From the NCBI GenBank assembly GCA_030248215.1, contig JASANG010001396.1, positions 186,001 through 250,000 on the forward strand: a DNA stretch of 64,000 bases. Direction: 5' to 3'. Origin of the DNA: Enoplolaimus lenunculus (Eukaryota > Nematoda > Enoplea > Enoplida > Thoracostomopsidae). Below, in pieces: positions 52,301 to 60,705 of the stretch. Position numbers and translations under genes: made by a program. Under the pieces are notes generated by a model. That model was not told where the DNA came from, made no database searches, and saw nothing but the letters and a program-made list of their open reading frames with translations. Numbering within the stretch: position 1 is the stretch's first letter; every line of letters starts with the position of its first letter.

Positions 52301-53364
52301 TTAGCCAGAAGCTGATGTCAGCGTGTGAGAAATGCTTCGGAAAAAGTAGTTATGTTGCGCAGAAGTGTATGTTATGTTCATTGAATTTAGCTTCAATTTT
52401 CCTTTTTACTTTTGTGTATCAGACACACCATGGTAACACCGCTAGCCAGGGTGTGACCGTGTCTTTCAGCCGGAATTCCGGTTCCGGCATTATTTCACAT
52501 TCCGGATACGGTTCCGGTAAATTTTTATCGGAATAAAAAATTCCGGTAATAAATTTTGATCGGCAGAAATTAAGATTTTACTCGAAAATGACGATAAAAT
52601 TAAATAATTCCATTCGTATAGCATGTAAAGCTCGACAATCGCCGAAAATAAACCATCGAAGGTACGTGATATCGCTTCCGTGAATTATAGAAATCTGAAA
52701 CATAGCAGATAAAGCGAATACCTATCTCCAACTAGAATTATTTTACCAATAATAATGCAAAAAAGACAATTAAAATAAATTTTTCGGTGGCAAGTATTTT
52801 TCATTTTCCGGTTATTTTGTGTGGTAATTTTCTCAAATTCCGGTTCCGGTAAATTGTAATTCCGGTTTCACACTGATCCTGAATTTTCGCTGGAGCCGGA
52901 TGTTAACTAAAAACTTGCGCAGTTTTTCGCGCAATACTTACTAAAAGGTCTGAAGTCCCGGATCCTACCTAGACTGACAACTGATACAGCATCTACATCG
53001 GTGGAGTTATAAAGTATTTGGGTCGCACAAAAGTGTATATTTATACGTTCATTGAATTTAGTTTGAAATTTCTGTTTTAGTTCAGTGTATCAGCTACACC
53101 ATAGTGAAACCAAAAGCCAGGGTGCGACCATGTCTTAATTAAACAAATACCGCATCCTGATATTGAATTTTATATACGTATAGCAACTAAGTAGGTACGT
53201 ATATACGTACTTCGAGCTCCAGCAAACATTTCAAAATTATCTCCATCGGACTGCAGCAAGTCATTTTCAAACGCGTCAAAATCATCATTTGCGTCGCGTC
53301 TGCTGCTAGAGTCGTGATTACCACTGTCAACTGGTTCATACAAAACCCAAGCTTCTTCGTCCAT
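27587..53364 (-). CDS. BPTF: NURF301/BPTF, large subunit of the NURF chromatin remodeller (35 exons placed)
   Basis: Scaffold subunit of the nuclear ISWI remodeller NURF, which slides nucleosomes and reads histone marks. Exons, 5' to 3': 53211-53364, 51578-52044, 51031-51210, 49993-50884, 49263-49688, 47573-48300, 47306-47461, 46658-46950, 46124-46256, 44882-45015, 44354-44574, 43036-43085, 42806-42890, 42471-42530, 42143-42312, 41710-41832, 41237-41486, 40933-41108, 40505-40670, 39457-39747, 38447-38612, 37243-37622, [gap], 35490-35686, 34993-35125, 34559-34620, 34121-34180, 33810-33883, 33296-33585, 30903-31044, 30611-30695, 29638-30430, 29328-29501, 28716-28911, 28310-28394, 27587-27810. 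Codon phase matches at every junction except the marked gap. About 2,740 residues, close to fly NURF301. Family blocks are recognisable throughout: SSDDLL..EIYE (DDT), GYDRYGRRYWFIARR, DEQYRVNGF..GGWLW, CYSPSC/CYSASC, two C-terminal PHD fingers and a bromodomain. The ATG at 53364 is the first in-frame Met of the earliest exon found; the frame stays open upstream, so the true start is not certain. Splice sites are read by eye. Confidence 0.93.
27896..28190. repeat. Family A MITE copy, truncated
   Basis: Starts CTACAGGGAGAGTCTCTGTC and carries the GGTCTCGGTCAGTCTCGG pattern and the AT-rich interior seen at 25,945-26,361, but lacks the far terminus. In the last NURF301 intron. Confidence 0.55.
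28716..29501 (-). CDS. NURF301 C-terminal PHD fingers (two exons plus lead-in)
   Basis: The first finger runs QCVC (end of the 29638-30430 exon), GCDLC, FHGAC, CPDC. The second runs LYCLC, SCDQC, YHGSC, CPRC. The second corresponds to the BPTF PHD that binds histone H3 trimethylated on Lys4; its four aromatic cage positions are all kept (Y in LYC, Y in PYD, Y in FYIS, W in EWYH). A helical linker (ELKEIVRQLQ) leads into the bromodomain. Confidence 0.96.
29638..33585 (-). CDS. NURF301 disordered linker before the C-terminal readers (four exons)
   Basis: Exons 33296-33585 (Pro-rich, FGRRPPPRKPPAIG), 30903-31044 (KRKRGQQ then acidic DDPEDNYYVDDDMPDD), 30611-30695 and 29638-30430. The last is basic with several nuclear-localisation-like clusters (RSKRRKRGR, VKRKGRR) and a Gln run, and ends QCVCKKPYDPKK, the start of the penultimate PHD finger. 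The large intron at 31045-33295 holds a repeat-bearing element. Confidence 0.88.
31085..32115. mobile_element. Second element with internal tandem units
   Basis: Same unit as at 23.9-24.6 kb, about six copies with starts of ATGCAAATT near 31,140, 31,295, 31,469 (degenerate), 31,623, 31,752 and 31,922. Left GAGCGAAGCTCGAACAC and right AAAACGCTTCGCGACC correspond to the ends of the first copy. It fills the NURF301 intron 31045-33295 next to exon 30903-31044. Confidence 0.75.
34993..35686 (-). CDS. NURF301 exons with RWNE and WVGE blocks
   Basis: Exon 35490-35686 starts within an Arg codon and reads WNEILVQTP, the counterpart of CLRWDDM in fly. Exon 34993-35125 reads NERFGLRQRRS then VELAWVGENVLTVDEIHSFL, matching SGLRKRKRA and TEEWVDEDKLELWEIKF. 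Three short charged exons follow (34559-34620, 34121-34180, 33810-33883), including EKKQFRKLKEERRL and REKINQFQRYL. Confidence 0.85.
36603..36946. mobile_element. hAT-like MITE, family A, short form
   Basis: Starts CACGGATGGGCGGTCTCG and ends GACCGCCAATCCCTG, with perfect 8-bp duplication CCATCTGA at 36595-36602 and 36947-36954. 344 bp. It lies in a NURF301 intron. Confidence 0.85.
37022..37151 (-). CDS. Candidate NURF301 exon filling the internal gap
   Basis: An exon between 37243 and 35686 must enter with two bases and leave in phase 2. This 130-nt open stretch fits both ends: acceptor CGGCTTTGAG, donor GTCAGA (weak). It encodes IFSPGFLVKHPASLAVRYRN and a basic tail. Family members have a segment ending WxYR here, and only the YR resemblance is seen. 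It could equally be a chance open frame. Confidence 0.3.
37243..38612 (-). CDS. NURF301 CY..C exons and RRSLLILPR block
   Basis: Exon 38447-38612 ends SKCYSPSCTAT and exon 37243-37622 begins SRYTCYSASCPIRARRRK, matching the paired FRCYTKEC and NTCYSPLC motifs of fly NURF301. The second exon then has a Ser/Ala/Gly-rich stretch and YHQFISRRTGRRSLLILPRW, aligning with fly FLTHKKKRSLLVLPRF. It exits in phase 1, which does not fit the next confident exon at 35686. Confidence 0.88.
37929..38357. repeat. Family B hAT-like MITE copy
   Basis: Right end CCGGAATTCCGGTTGCACCCTG matches the family terminus; the left end CCTGTTGGAACCGG is a weaker match. In a NURF301 intron, between exons 38447-38612 and 37243-37622. 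Confidence 0.5.
39930..40262. repeat. Family A MITE copy, truncated at one end
   Basis: The interior (ATGAATAAA..GTTACGCAATAACTAC..GAAAAAAGCATTAGAAATAG) and the terminus TTTTTAACCGAGACCTCCCATC match the family; the other end is missing. In a NURF301 intron. Shorter pieces lie at 43,421-43,545 and 54,480-54,680. Confidence 0.55.
40505..41832 (-). CDS. NURF301 central conserved block (four exons)
   Basis: Exons 41710-41832, 41237-41486, 40933-41108 and 40505-40670. The order of conserved features matches BPTF: RDKLKYISARL..GLFSW (human HDKRRHLAHKFCLTP..FKW), the ITFIPQWRESVG block (MLPIWRESLG), a charged coiled-coil-like segment REEVRKADKLRVEEQRKQ, then VVWVKYSKGIPVHQ and WRKDRDEQYRVNGF..GGWLW. 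Function of this block is not well defined in the family; it lies between the ISWI-binding N-terminus and the C-terminal readers. Confidence 0.92.
44354..45015 (-). CDS. NURF301 GYDR..WF block and WYYS region (two exons)
   Basis: Exon 44882-45015 ends SLGYDRYGRRYWFIARRIIV, very close to fly SLGVDRHGRKYWFIARRIFI. Exon 44354-44574 begins DNPVTREVWYYSCPAQFAQLL and continues LCLDKDVESERELAETL, aligning with WYYS..LLSRLD in fly. I placed the acceptor at TTTTAG just before DNPV because the residue count between RRI and WYYS then equals the fly protein exactly. The exon ends in a basic/Ser stretch joining a 50-nt exon at 43036-43085. Confidence 0.85.
46124..46256 (-). CDS. NURF301 N-terminal PHD finger
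   Basis: With the last Cys of the preceding exon this gives C-R-E-C, LCDKC, FHPYC and CENC, a complete Cys4-His-Cys3 PHD ligand set. It corresponds to CRVC..LCCETC..YHLEC..CGLC of fly NURF301. The following exon (44882-45015) carries the GYDRYGRRYWF block that always follows this finger in the family. Confidence 0.95.
46658..46950 (-). CDS. NURF301 WHIM-like segment after DDT
   Basis: Begins TSFGSHDARLS and continues ELTWAETLRCYSES and YPYAGIYHRLAVLRFLAERY, matching fly THFGPLDQKD, ITWPEVLRSYVES and YPYTGIENRLEVLQFLSDQF. WHIM segments pack beside DDT and are thought to contact ISWI and linker DNA. The exon ends inside the first PHD finger (EEFC plus a split Arg codon). Confidence 0.94.
47306..48300 (-). 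CDS. NURF301 DDT domain (two exons)
   Basis: The first exon (47573-48300) is acidic and Gly/Ser-rich and ends PKSSDDLLVPLDCVISCLEIYE. The second (47306-47461) continues VLLQFAKNLQLTEFLVEDFCAA and LLCEIHMALLNVIVYDDLKQQ. These align with human SSEDLMVPNEHIMNVIAIYE, FRFEDFCAAL and EMHVVLLKAVLREED. DDT is a helical domain found in ISWI-partner subunits. The intron at 47462-47572 falls right after EIYE. Confidence 0.95.
49263..49688 (-). CDS. NURF301 exon 5 (Arg/Gly-rich)
   Basis: An RG/GGR-rich exon of 141 codons that joins the previous exon across a split Gly codon. It includes GRGRGGGRARR, RGSGTGRGRRQS and SRRGSRGARGGS, then LKREYGILDDINN. The block matches EYGIAMKALRYQQRGGG at the end of exon 4, so the two exons may share an internal duplication. 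It probably binds nucleic acid through its basic charge. Confidence 0.75.
49993..50884 (-). CDS. NURF301 exon 4 (AT-hook region)
   Basis: Mostly disordered, charged sequence of about 297 codons. It carries one clear AT-hook core, QRGRPPKIRTK, and a second basic GR/P stretch, SGRARKPPGFWK. A short poly-Gln tract (HLQQQQQQN) precedes the AT-hook. AT-hooks near the N-terminus are a known feature of NURF301, where they help bind DNA and nucleosomes. MHGEEDG near the exon start could serve as an alternative initiation site. Confidence 0.8.
51031..51210 (-). CDS. NURF301 exon 3 with a BED-like zinc finger
   Basis: A 60-codon exon, phase 0 at both ends, with a TTTCAG acceptor. It reads ..GVMSFFGIPVKRG.., then a Cys pair (CKLC), about 17 residues, and HDHIWKRH. 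The arrangement FF..CxxC..L..HIW.RH fits the BED zinc finger, a DNA-binding fold found in ZBED proteins and many transposases. I know of no BED finger in fly NURF301 or human BPTF. An exon in phase 0-0 can be added or skipped without breaking the frame. Confidence 0.65.
51578..52044 (-). CDS. NURF301 exon 2 (acidic, Gly-rich region)
   Basis: Low-complexity exon of 155 codons. It starts QPFDFLGADDY, continues with runs of Asp, Tyr and Glu, then Gly/Ser/Thr-rich sequence and ends LSWLKQQLKTA. The acidic stretch occupies the same place as the acidic block upstream of DDT in human BPTF. The motif DVFEDF recurs as DMFEDF in the DDT-proximal exon at about 48.1 kb, which supports one continuous protein. 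Confidence 0.7.
52452..52874. repeat. Family B hAT-like MITE copy, longer form
   Basis: Left CCAGGGTGTGACCGTG and right GGTTCCGGTAAATTGTAATTCCGG..CACACTGATCCTG. The interior repeats CCGGTAA/TTCCGG and holds a stretch also present at 38,100-38,290 and 38,900-39,140 (GTTGGAGATAGG, ATAATCCACGGAAGC). In the first large NURF301 intron. Confidence 0.5.
53211..53364 (-). CDS. NURF301 exon 1 (acidic N-terminus, candidate start codon)
   Basis: Begins MDEEAWVLYEPVDSGN and is rich in Asp and Glu, including DDFDAFENDLL. It ends at a GTACGT donor in phase 1, which completes an Arg codon with the next exon at 52044. Assignment to NURF301 rests on phase continuity and on acidic motifs shared with later exons, not on direct similarity to fly or human. 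An untranslated or short upstream exon may exist. Confidence 0.6.
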
Positions 53365-55017
53365 CTTACTCTTGATGAGAAACCAACAATTACTGAGTCA
53401 TAAACGATTAACTGATCAAGCAATGTTAAAACCGCATACGTATATATAAGTTTTCATATGAATGAACGCGCAGTTTAAATTGACGCATTACAAATAAATA
53501 ACAAATACTAAACAAAAAATAAAGAATAATCGGCATCGATAACATCACTATTAGTGCGTATCGGCATTGCAAAAAAATGCCAATTCTTTACCAATATCTT
53601 TACACTTGGCAGCGAGTTGAAATGCTGTTAATTTTATTTGCTGGCGTACCTATATTAGTGCGTCTGATCATTAAATTCTTATGTTTGTTACGTTTATGTT
53701 TAAAAATTGCTCGAAATCAAACGTTCTCATAAAATTATAACCATTTGTGGTTCCAGGATTTATGTGTTCGTGTTGTAGTAATCCTATCAGTTCTTTAAGC
53801 AGCGTGTTACGTACAAATGCAATCGGCAACGATATTGGAAAAAATTTTGGTACCGGGTATCGGCACATCACTACATATACATATATAACTAAATAGCAGG
53901 ATATGTCCTTTGCTCTGTAACATTCATAATTCATGTTCATGTGTGTCGGAGAGCAATTTGTTACTCCGGCTAATTATAATATATACTACATATTACTTGG
54001 CCAGGCCAATATACTACATATTGTTTGGCCAGACCAATCCACTATTCTGAGCAAATAGCAATTTGGCTAACGAAAAGATGTGCGGAAAACGAGACATTCT
54101 GACCTCCCTCAGAAAGAAAATTTTGACAAAAATGAAAATTTCAGATAATGAAAGCAAATTCGGGTCGGTCAAAAGCTCAAAGCCCAAGGAATACGATTTT
54201 CCAAATATAGAATATGATTTTGCAATTAGATAAAATGTTATGGGCTAAAAAACTAAAAATATTGATCCCTCCGGAATTTTACATTTTTACAAATTTTATA
54301 TATATACAACTAATTGTAGGTTTTCGCGCAATGTGGTTTTTATGGGCGCATTTTATTCATCCGTAGTTGTCTCATCTCTAAAAGTTGGTAAACATGGAGT
54401 GGTTTATGAAAATTTTTATTTTAGCATAACCGCTAGACACTGTTCTGAGACACTAGCTATTGCATCAACACCGCCTTGCTGGTTTGGAACTTACACTAGA
54501 AGTCGAGGATTCAGCAAATGCTGGTAGACTTGTAAAAAGCAGAATTTAATATTCTTGAAGCAAGAATGCCGATGAACAAAGTTTCGCTAAAAATCTAAGA
54601 ATTTTCATAGTAACGCAAATCACAAAAAAAATACGAAAAAACATTAGAAATAATTTATTTTGAAAATTTTATCGCATTCGCAGCAAAACTATCCAGAAGG
54701 GCTCTATATGGTATTGCTTTCTTAGAATTGCTTGAAATGAAAAATCATAAATCACGAAAATGTCGGTAAGTGTACTGTAGAAAGTAAAATAGACATACGT
54801 GTGCACATACAACGGAATACATTGCTGTAAATGACTGATATGCGGATCCATTGAGGAAAGTGACAACCTCAATATGACGCTACACATAGGTAAAATCCTG
54901 ATGCACATGCAGCGTATTCATATGTAGCGAAAAACACAGAAGAGCGAAGATATATACATGGCAGAAAAAATGTTCAGGTTCTTATAAGGCATAAAAACGT
55001 AGAAACTCAGCAGCTCA

Positions 55018-55240
55018 GTTTGATGCGGCGTAGTAAAGTGGTAGCGCGCTGGACTGATACTCTGGCAGCACCGGAATCGAAACCTCTTAAGAACGGCACC
55101 CATTTTCAGCTGCAAGCACTCGGAATTAGAAACCGTCGTACCCTAGCCTACTCAAATTATGACATGATAACCACAATGGGGGCACAGTAGTAAACTTAGT
55201 AGAAAAAGGTCTGAAGGCCCGATTCCTACCTAGACTGACA
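55018..55240 (+). repeat. tRNA-derived SINE copy, diverged
   Basis: Has GCGGCGTAGTAAAGTGGTAG (A-box region), GGAATCGAAACCTC (B-box region) and the tail GGTCTGAAGGCCCGATTCCT..CTAGACTGAC shared with 7.1-8.1 kb. Tail-only pieces lie at 52,948-52,980. Confidence 0.6.
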
Positions 55241-56227
55241 ATATGCTGCAGCAGTAAAAACATAGAAGAACCAAAATATATCACTCATGTGAAGGGTCTT
55301 ATACTTTGAAGACAAAAATTGAAAAAACTCAGCAGTTGATTGTGAAGCGGTGTGTCTGCATTTTCAGCTGCTAGCACTCAGAATTGTACCCCAGCCAAAT
55401 CGATTTATGCCAATGAAAAACGGGCAGTTTGAACAAGTTTTGAAATTTCGCAACGCAAAGAAATGGTCGGAAGGACTGATTAACGCTAGGTTAGCTTTGG
55501 AAACATTGCAACCAATTTGACCAGTTCCCTCAAGACAAAATTACAAAATACCGCTACGATAGCTAAGATACAAAGTGTCCTAAATCTAGTATTAGCTAAC
55601 TAAAAATCAAAATCAGATTCTTCAATCGTTGATTAGACCTCTATCCTTTAACCATAACAAAAAACAAATCAACTTAAAATTATCATTAAAGCCCAATATT
55701 TGGTTGCTTCCAGTTAAATGTGGAGGACATTACAACAGCGGCCATTTCAAAGTTTCAAACACAACACACAGAGTTCTCGACGTATTAGCTAGGGTAACCT
55801 ATAAATAATTATTCAAACAAATGTTGTGACTCGGTATGAAAACGATAGACATATTCTTCAGCTCTCTATTTTTAGTTCAAAAGCTATCTTAGTAACCGAA
55901 CATGAGACATCATTGGAACATTAGTGAATTCATTGATGCGGTATCCCACTAACACAAATTTCTTATATTTACCAACTTAGGTCACATTTCCAGATTTCTT
56001 AGCTATTGAAAAAGTAAGCACTGCTATTGGCCGGTTGAAAAACACTTAAATCAGAGGTGGGATAAACAACTACATGTCTCTGTGCAACGCTTTCAAGATC
56101 AGAGGTTTCCACAAAGTGTTTCCTTGTCCAGTTATAAATGACTGGGCCAATATTACCCTAAAGGCCGTCCCATTTTCCCAGCACTGCAATGTACCAGGAG
56201 TACACACAAATATAAAATTGGGATAAT

Positions 56228-56590
56228 GGGGACAATTGGAAGAGCGGGACAGTCTTGACATCAGGACAGTTGGCACAGTGGGACAGTTGGGACAGCAGGA
56301 CAATTGAGAGAGCGGGACATTTGAGACAGTGGGACAGATGGGACAACGGGACAGTTGGACAGATGGGACCACAAGACAGGTGAAACAACGGGTCATTACA
56401 GCTGGGCAGTTTAGGACAGCGGGACAGTTTAAACAGCGGGACAGTTGGGACAGCGGAACAGTTGGGATAGCGGAACAATAGGGTCAGCGGAGAGTTGGGA
56501 CACCGAGACAGTTGGGACAGTATACAGCGGGACAGTTGGGGCTGGGACCGTTGGGATAGTTATAGCATGACAGTTCGAACAGTTGGGACA
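56228..56590. repeat. GGGACAGTT minisatellite
   Basis: Degenerate tandem repeat of about 10 bp (GGGACAGTTG and variants such as GCGGGACAGTT). It creates artefactual minus-strand frames of repeating NCPTVP; these are not genes. Confidence 0.85.
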
Positions 56591-56591
56591 A

Positions 56592-56660
56592 GAGTCAAAT
56601 TTGACTCCGCCAGAGTCAACTGTGAATCGCATTTGACTCTGGCGGAGTCAAATTTGACTC
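56592..56660. repeat. 28-bp-arm perfect palindrome
   Basis: The left arm 56592-56619 and right arm 56633-56660 are exact reverse complements separated by 13 bases. Each arm also contains GAGTCAAATTTGACTC, itself a palindrome. It abuts the minisatellite. Confidence 0.85.
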
Positions 56661-57384
56661 AATTTGGTAGTCAGGAAAAGCCTGTTTCCGAGGGAGTCAA
56701 TTTTACTCCCCATATTTTACAGTGTGATGTAGGACTCATTGGTATATTCTGAAACGGCGAAAAGAGTTACGAGTTAGGGTGGCGGTATACCTACTCGTTG
56801 TGCTGCGCCGTCCGTCACCTTGCGTGTTATAATTGAACGACCATAAGGCTTTAAACCAGCGGTCCGCCACTGCCGGAAATGCTGGACCAGTCAACACTGG
56901 AAGCGGTCTGAATCAGCCTTATGCAGTCCGTTCCGCAGTCCACAGTTGGAAGTTGAACCGTCCTGTTCTTTAGGTCCTGTCCTCATCATAATTGAACATA
57001 TACAGTCAAAGTCCACATTACGGTCCTATATACTGAAACAAAGGTCCATGAAGCATTTAATACGCGAGGGTCACTGACGTTTTAGTTAGACCCTACTTTT
57101 GAACTCTAGAAAAATATGCTCCCATATTGATGTGGGCCCAAAATAGGGACCCCGAACTATTATTGTATTAAGACGCTGGCCTGGCCGGCAACCGGCTCAG
57201 TTATGGGTTCCAGATTTCTCAACGGACCCATCTTTGTTGTGGTCCTAAAAATGCAGCACTAAAATATTGTTTCAAGCAGTTTCCCAGCTACGTCAGACCC
57301 CACATATCCAGCTTATAAGGCGCATGCGAAAATAATCACAGCAAATGCGTTTTGTTTACATTGCCATGCGTATACGCGGTGCTA

Positions 57385-57644
57385 CACTGTAAAACCCAAT
57401 GAGTTGATTCAACAATTCAGATAGCGAGTTTGGTTTATTTTACTGAACTAAACTATCGGTAAACAGTAACTCACTCTAAGTTGATTTGACTCTCACTATG
57501 AGTTGAGTTGGCTCAGGGTGAGTTGATTAACTAACTCAGGATGAATTGAATCAACTCAAAATTCTGAGTTCTGATAGTCCTAAACTACAGAGTGAGTGAT
57601 TTAACTCAGTCTGACTTGAAATCAATTCACTGAAATTTGCACTG
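57385..57644. mobile_element. TA-flanked MITE, family D
   Basis: CACTGTAAAACCCAATGAGTTGA at the left and CACTGAAATTTGCACTG at the right, preceded and followed by TA. The interior is rich in AACTCA/TGAGTT. First of a cluster of six. Confidence 0.65.
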
Positions 57645-58089
57645 ATAGAACTTGGATTGTAGCAAAATTTTGGCAGGAAAAGCTTTAAGCCCCCCTTGGA
57701 ACTGCTCACCTACACGGTTCCCAGTTGCACAATTCATCAAAAGCAGCCTTTTTCAGTATAAAACTACTACGGTTGCTATCTGCTATTTCCATTATTTGTA
57801 TTAGCTTTTAAATGTCCTGTCATGGATATACAGCACTGAGTGACCTTTCCTCTGCCTCGACCTTAAACACAAACTCGACTTTCAGCTCTGGCTTAAGCCT
57901 GATTTTTGGTAAAAGATACGGTACCTTCAATATCCAACATCGATTGTTCGATTCAACTTCGGTTAACACCCTACCGTACCTACATCCAACATTTGTGTAC
58001 ATATTAATACAATAATAAATATCCAAACGTGGGTTATGGGCTTAAAGTCGGAAAAGTCGGAATTGTCAATTTTGATATAAATTGACAGC

Positions 58090-58396
58090 CTCAGACACAC
58101 TCTCAGATATCAAAACTCTGAGTTATCGCTCTGCAAATGCCAATGAATTGGTTAATTGACTCAGTTAGAGAGTTAGTTATTTCTGAGTTAATAACAGTTT
58201 ACATTAACTTAATACTGTGAGTTAAGTTGATTCTCACTCTGCGTTCAGTTTATTCCGGGTAAAGATGAATAATTTATTACCTCCTTCAGTCACAGTGAGT
58301 TTTATTGCATCAGAATTCTGAGTTTTGAACGTCCAAACTCATCACGAGTGATTCAACTCATTCTGAGATAAAATCAACTCACTACGATTTACAGTG
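58090..58396. repeat. MITE, family D, one clear end
   Basis: Ends ATCAACTCACTACGATTTACAGTG; the left boundary is blurred. Same TGAGTT/AACTCA interior. Confidence 0.5.
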
Positions 58397-58565
58397 CGTC
58401 TGAAGGGCAAAATTAATACAAACTATGCAATTTTTATTGAAAACTTTCAATTTGGTTAAACCAATCCTTTTAAACGAAATCTTGACTTAAAGCTTAAATC
58501 GGCCTTTTATCGCTATTATAAGCCATTTTGAAATTAAAATTATTACTATATTAGCGTAACAGATA

Positions 58566-58817
58566 CATTGTAAATTGCAGTGAGTTGATTAATTTACTCA
58601 GAGTGAGAATTAGTTCTTTCTGATTTATTTCTGAATAGATAACAGTAGGTATTAACTCCCTCTGCGTTGATTTAGTTTCGGGAGAGTTGTCAAATTAACT
58701 CAAGATGAGTTAAATCAAATCAGATTTCGGAGTTCTGAAAGACCTAATTCAGAACCCAGGCATCTGAGTGGATTCAACTCATTCAGAGGTAAAATCCGCT
58801 CACTCGAATTTACAGTG
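58566..58817. mobile_element. TA-flanked MITE, family D (252 bp)
   Basis: CATTGTAAATTGCAGTGAGTTGA to CACTCGAATTTACAGTG, TA on both sides. Exactly the same length as the copies at 59,757 and 60,289. Confidence 0.75.
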
Positions 58818-58993
58818 TAAAGATTGCCAAAAATATTTTTTTACTCAAAGTTGCAAAAAAATGTGAAGCAAAAGCTGTTCTTTGTTGCAATTCTGCAGTT
58901 TGATGCTTGCATCACAAAAGGTTAAAATTTAAAAACACAAACTAAAAACAGCGAATATATTTACAATTAACGATGTTTAATTATGAAATAATG

Positions 58994-59351
58994 GCTGGGT
59001 TTCTGAAACCATACTTAAGTATTACTTGGTACTTAAATACGTGCTAAGCAATTGTTTAGCCATTTTGTCGTTTTTAAAAGCGTACTTCAATTAAGTAAAT
59101 AGTTAAGCCGCTGACTAAATCTGATAGATTTAACCGTTCAGGTATACAAACCTAGGTCCAACTGAAATTCCAAACTCGTGGTGCCTCCTTAATATAAATC
59201 AAAACTATTAGTTTATTGTTATGACAATGGCTCACATTTGGCGTTTACCTGTTTTGTTCAAAAAGTTAAGTACTTACTTAAGTAGGCGACGTAAGTAATT
59301 ACTTAAGTATAACTTAGGTAAATACTTAAGTAAGATTTCAGAAACCCAGGC
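58994..59351. mobile_element. MITE with TGGGTTTCTGAAA inverted ends
   Basis: Left GCTGGGTTTCTGAAACC and right TTTCAGAAACCCAGGC are inverted repeats, extended inward by ACTTAAGTA.TTACTT-type blocks. About 355 bp, single copy in the window. Confidence 0.65.
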
Positions 59352-59756
59352 ATTGTAATACAAATTTCGTATATATTTTGAATGGAATATAATTCAGAAG
59401 CATCATAAACGGGCATTTTCATGGCAGTGCAAAGCGTATGGAATGTTTCAGTATCTAAAACGAAATTCTGACATTATGAACATTTCTAAGTATAACCTTG
59501 CATTAACGCTTAAGCTTTTGATACAAGACAAACGTTTAATTCAACGAATAGTTGCAATACCGTATATAATAGTAACAAAGGGCGGCGCAGGTTGGGTTAA
59601 AATATATAACAGTCCGTAACCATATAACAGGAGTGTAGCCTCTGAAGAGGCCAAATAAATATCAGTCCCTCTTTCTTATTCGGGTCACTAGAGTATATAT
59701 TTCATTTCTAAAATCGTGTTTGGCTTCTCGCTTGCGAGCTGGTTTCACTATACCTA

Positions 59757-60008
59757 CACTATAAAATTCACTGAATTGATTAATCAATTCAGCTTGCGAA
59801 TTGGTTAGTTTTGAATTTATATCAGTAAACATTACCTCACCCTAAGTTGAGTTGATTCTCACTCTGAGTTGAGTTGACTCCGGGCGAGTTAATTAATTAA
59901 CTGAGAATGAAATGAATCAACTCAAAACTTTGAGTTCTGATAGTCCTAACTCAGTCTGAGTGATTTAACTCATTGTGAGTTAAAATCAACTCACTGAAAT
60001 TTACAGTG
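59757..60008. mobile_element. TA-flanked MITE, family D (252 bp)
   Basis: CACTATAAAATTCACTGAATTGA to TCACTGAAATTTACAGTG, TA on both sides, as expected for Tc1/mariner-mobilised elements. Confidence 0.78.
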
Positions 60009-60288
60009 TATGTATCAAACAGCTCTATAAGAAATATGTGGACGGCTACTGGTTGAAATAATAAAATAAAACACAATTCAGACTGATTTATTGTGTAAAC
60101 TCTACCGATATTCAGATCACCTATAGTTTCTACTCAACGTAAAAATCGATACCAGTCCTCAATCGCAAACCAGTTTTGGTTTAAACCTCCGGTCTCTCTG
60201 GTCCAGAGGGCGCACACAAGGGAAACGACAGGAAAGAATATAACCGATCCCAAAATTTTTTATAAGCACTTTTAAACAGGACTTAGCA

Positions 60289-60540
60289 CAGTGTAAATTT
60301 CAGTGATTTGATTTTAACTCAGAATAAGCTGAATTACTCAGTCTGAGTTAGGACTATCAGAACTCAGAATTTTAAGTTTGTTCAATTCGTTCTGAGTTAA
60401 TTAATCAACTCACCAAGAGTCAGCTCAACTCAGAGTGAGAATCAACGCGACTGATAGCGAGTTAATGTTTACTGATATTAACTCAGAAATAACCAACTCG
60501 CAGGCTGAATTGATTTATCAAGTCATTGGATTTTACAGTG
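60289..60540. mobile_element. MITE, family D (252 bp), opposite orientation
   Basis: CAGTGTAAATTTCAGTGATTTGA to GTCATTGGATTTTACAGTG. It ends 166 bases from the vWA gene stop codon and could lie in its 3' untranslated region. Confidence 0.7.
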
Positions 60541-60705
60541 CATATTTTGTTAGATGCTATCGTCAAAATTTTCTTTCATTGCCAAACAAAAGTATGCCCA
60601 CCGAAAATAACTAAATTCCTAACTATACAGACTGGCTCAGGTCTGAAATTTACCTGCTAGAGTGCCGGAAATTTGATAGGCTTTTGTGAATAAGGCAAGC
60701 GTGTT

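Larger units (their letters stand above)
53365..60705. other. Region between the vWA gene and NURF301
   Basis: Upstream of NURF301 exon 1. It holds family C, A and D MITEs, a SINE, the minisatellite and the palindrome. At 55.3-56.0 and 56.75-57.35 kb I see only unique AT-rich sequence and no supported frame. A NURF301 promoter must lie here but no element is identifiable by eye. Confidence 0.6.

Noticed and set aside
56070-56632. Minus-strand frames of repeating NCPTVPTVL
   Set aside because: They are translations of the GGGACAGTT minisatellite.
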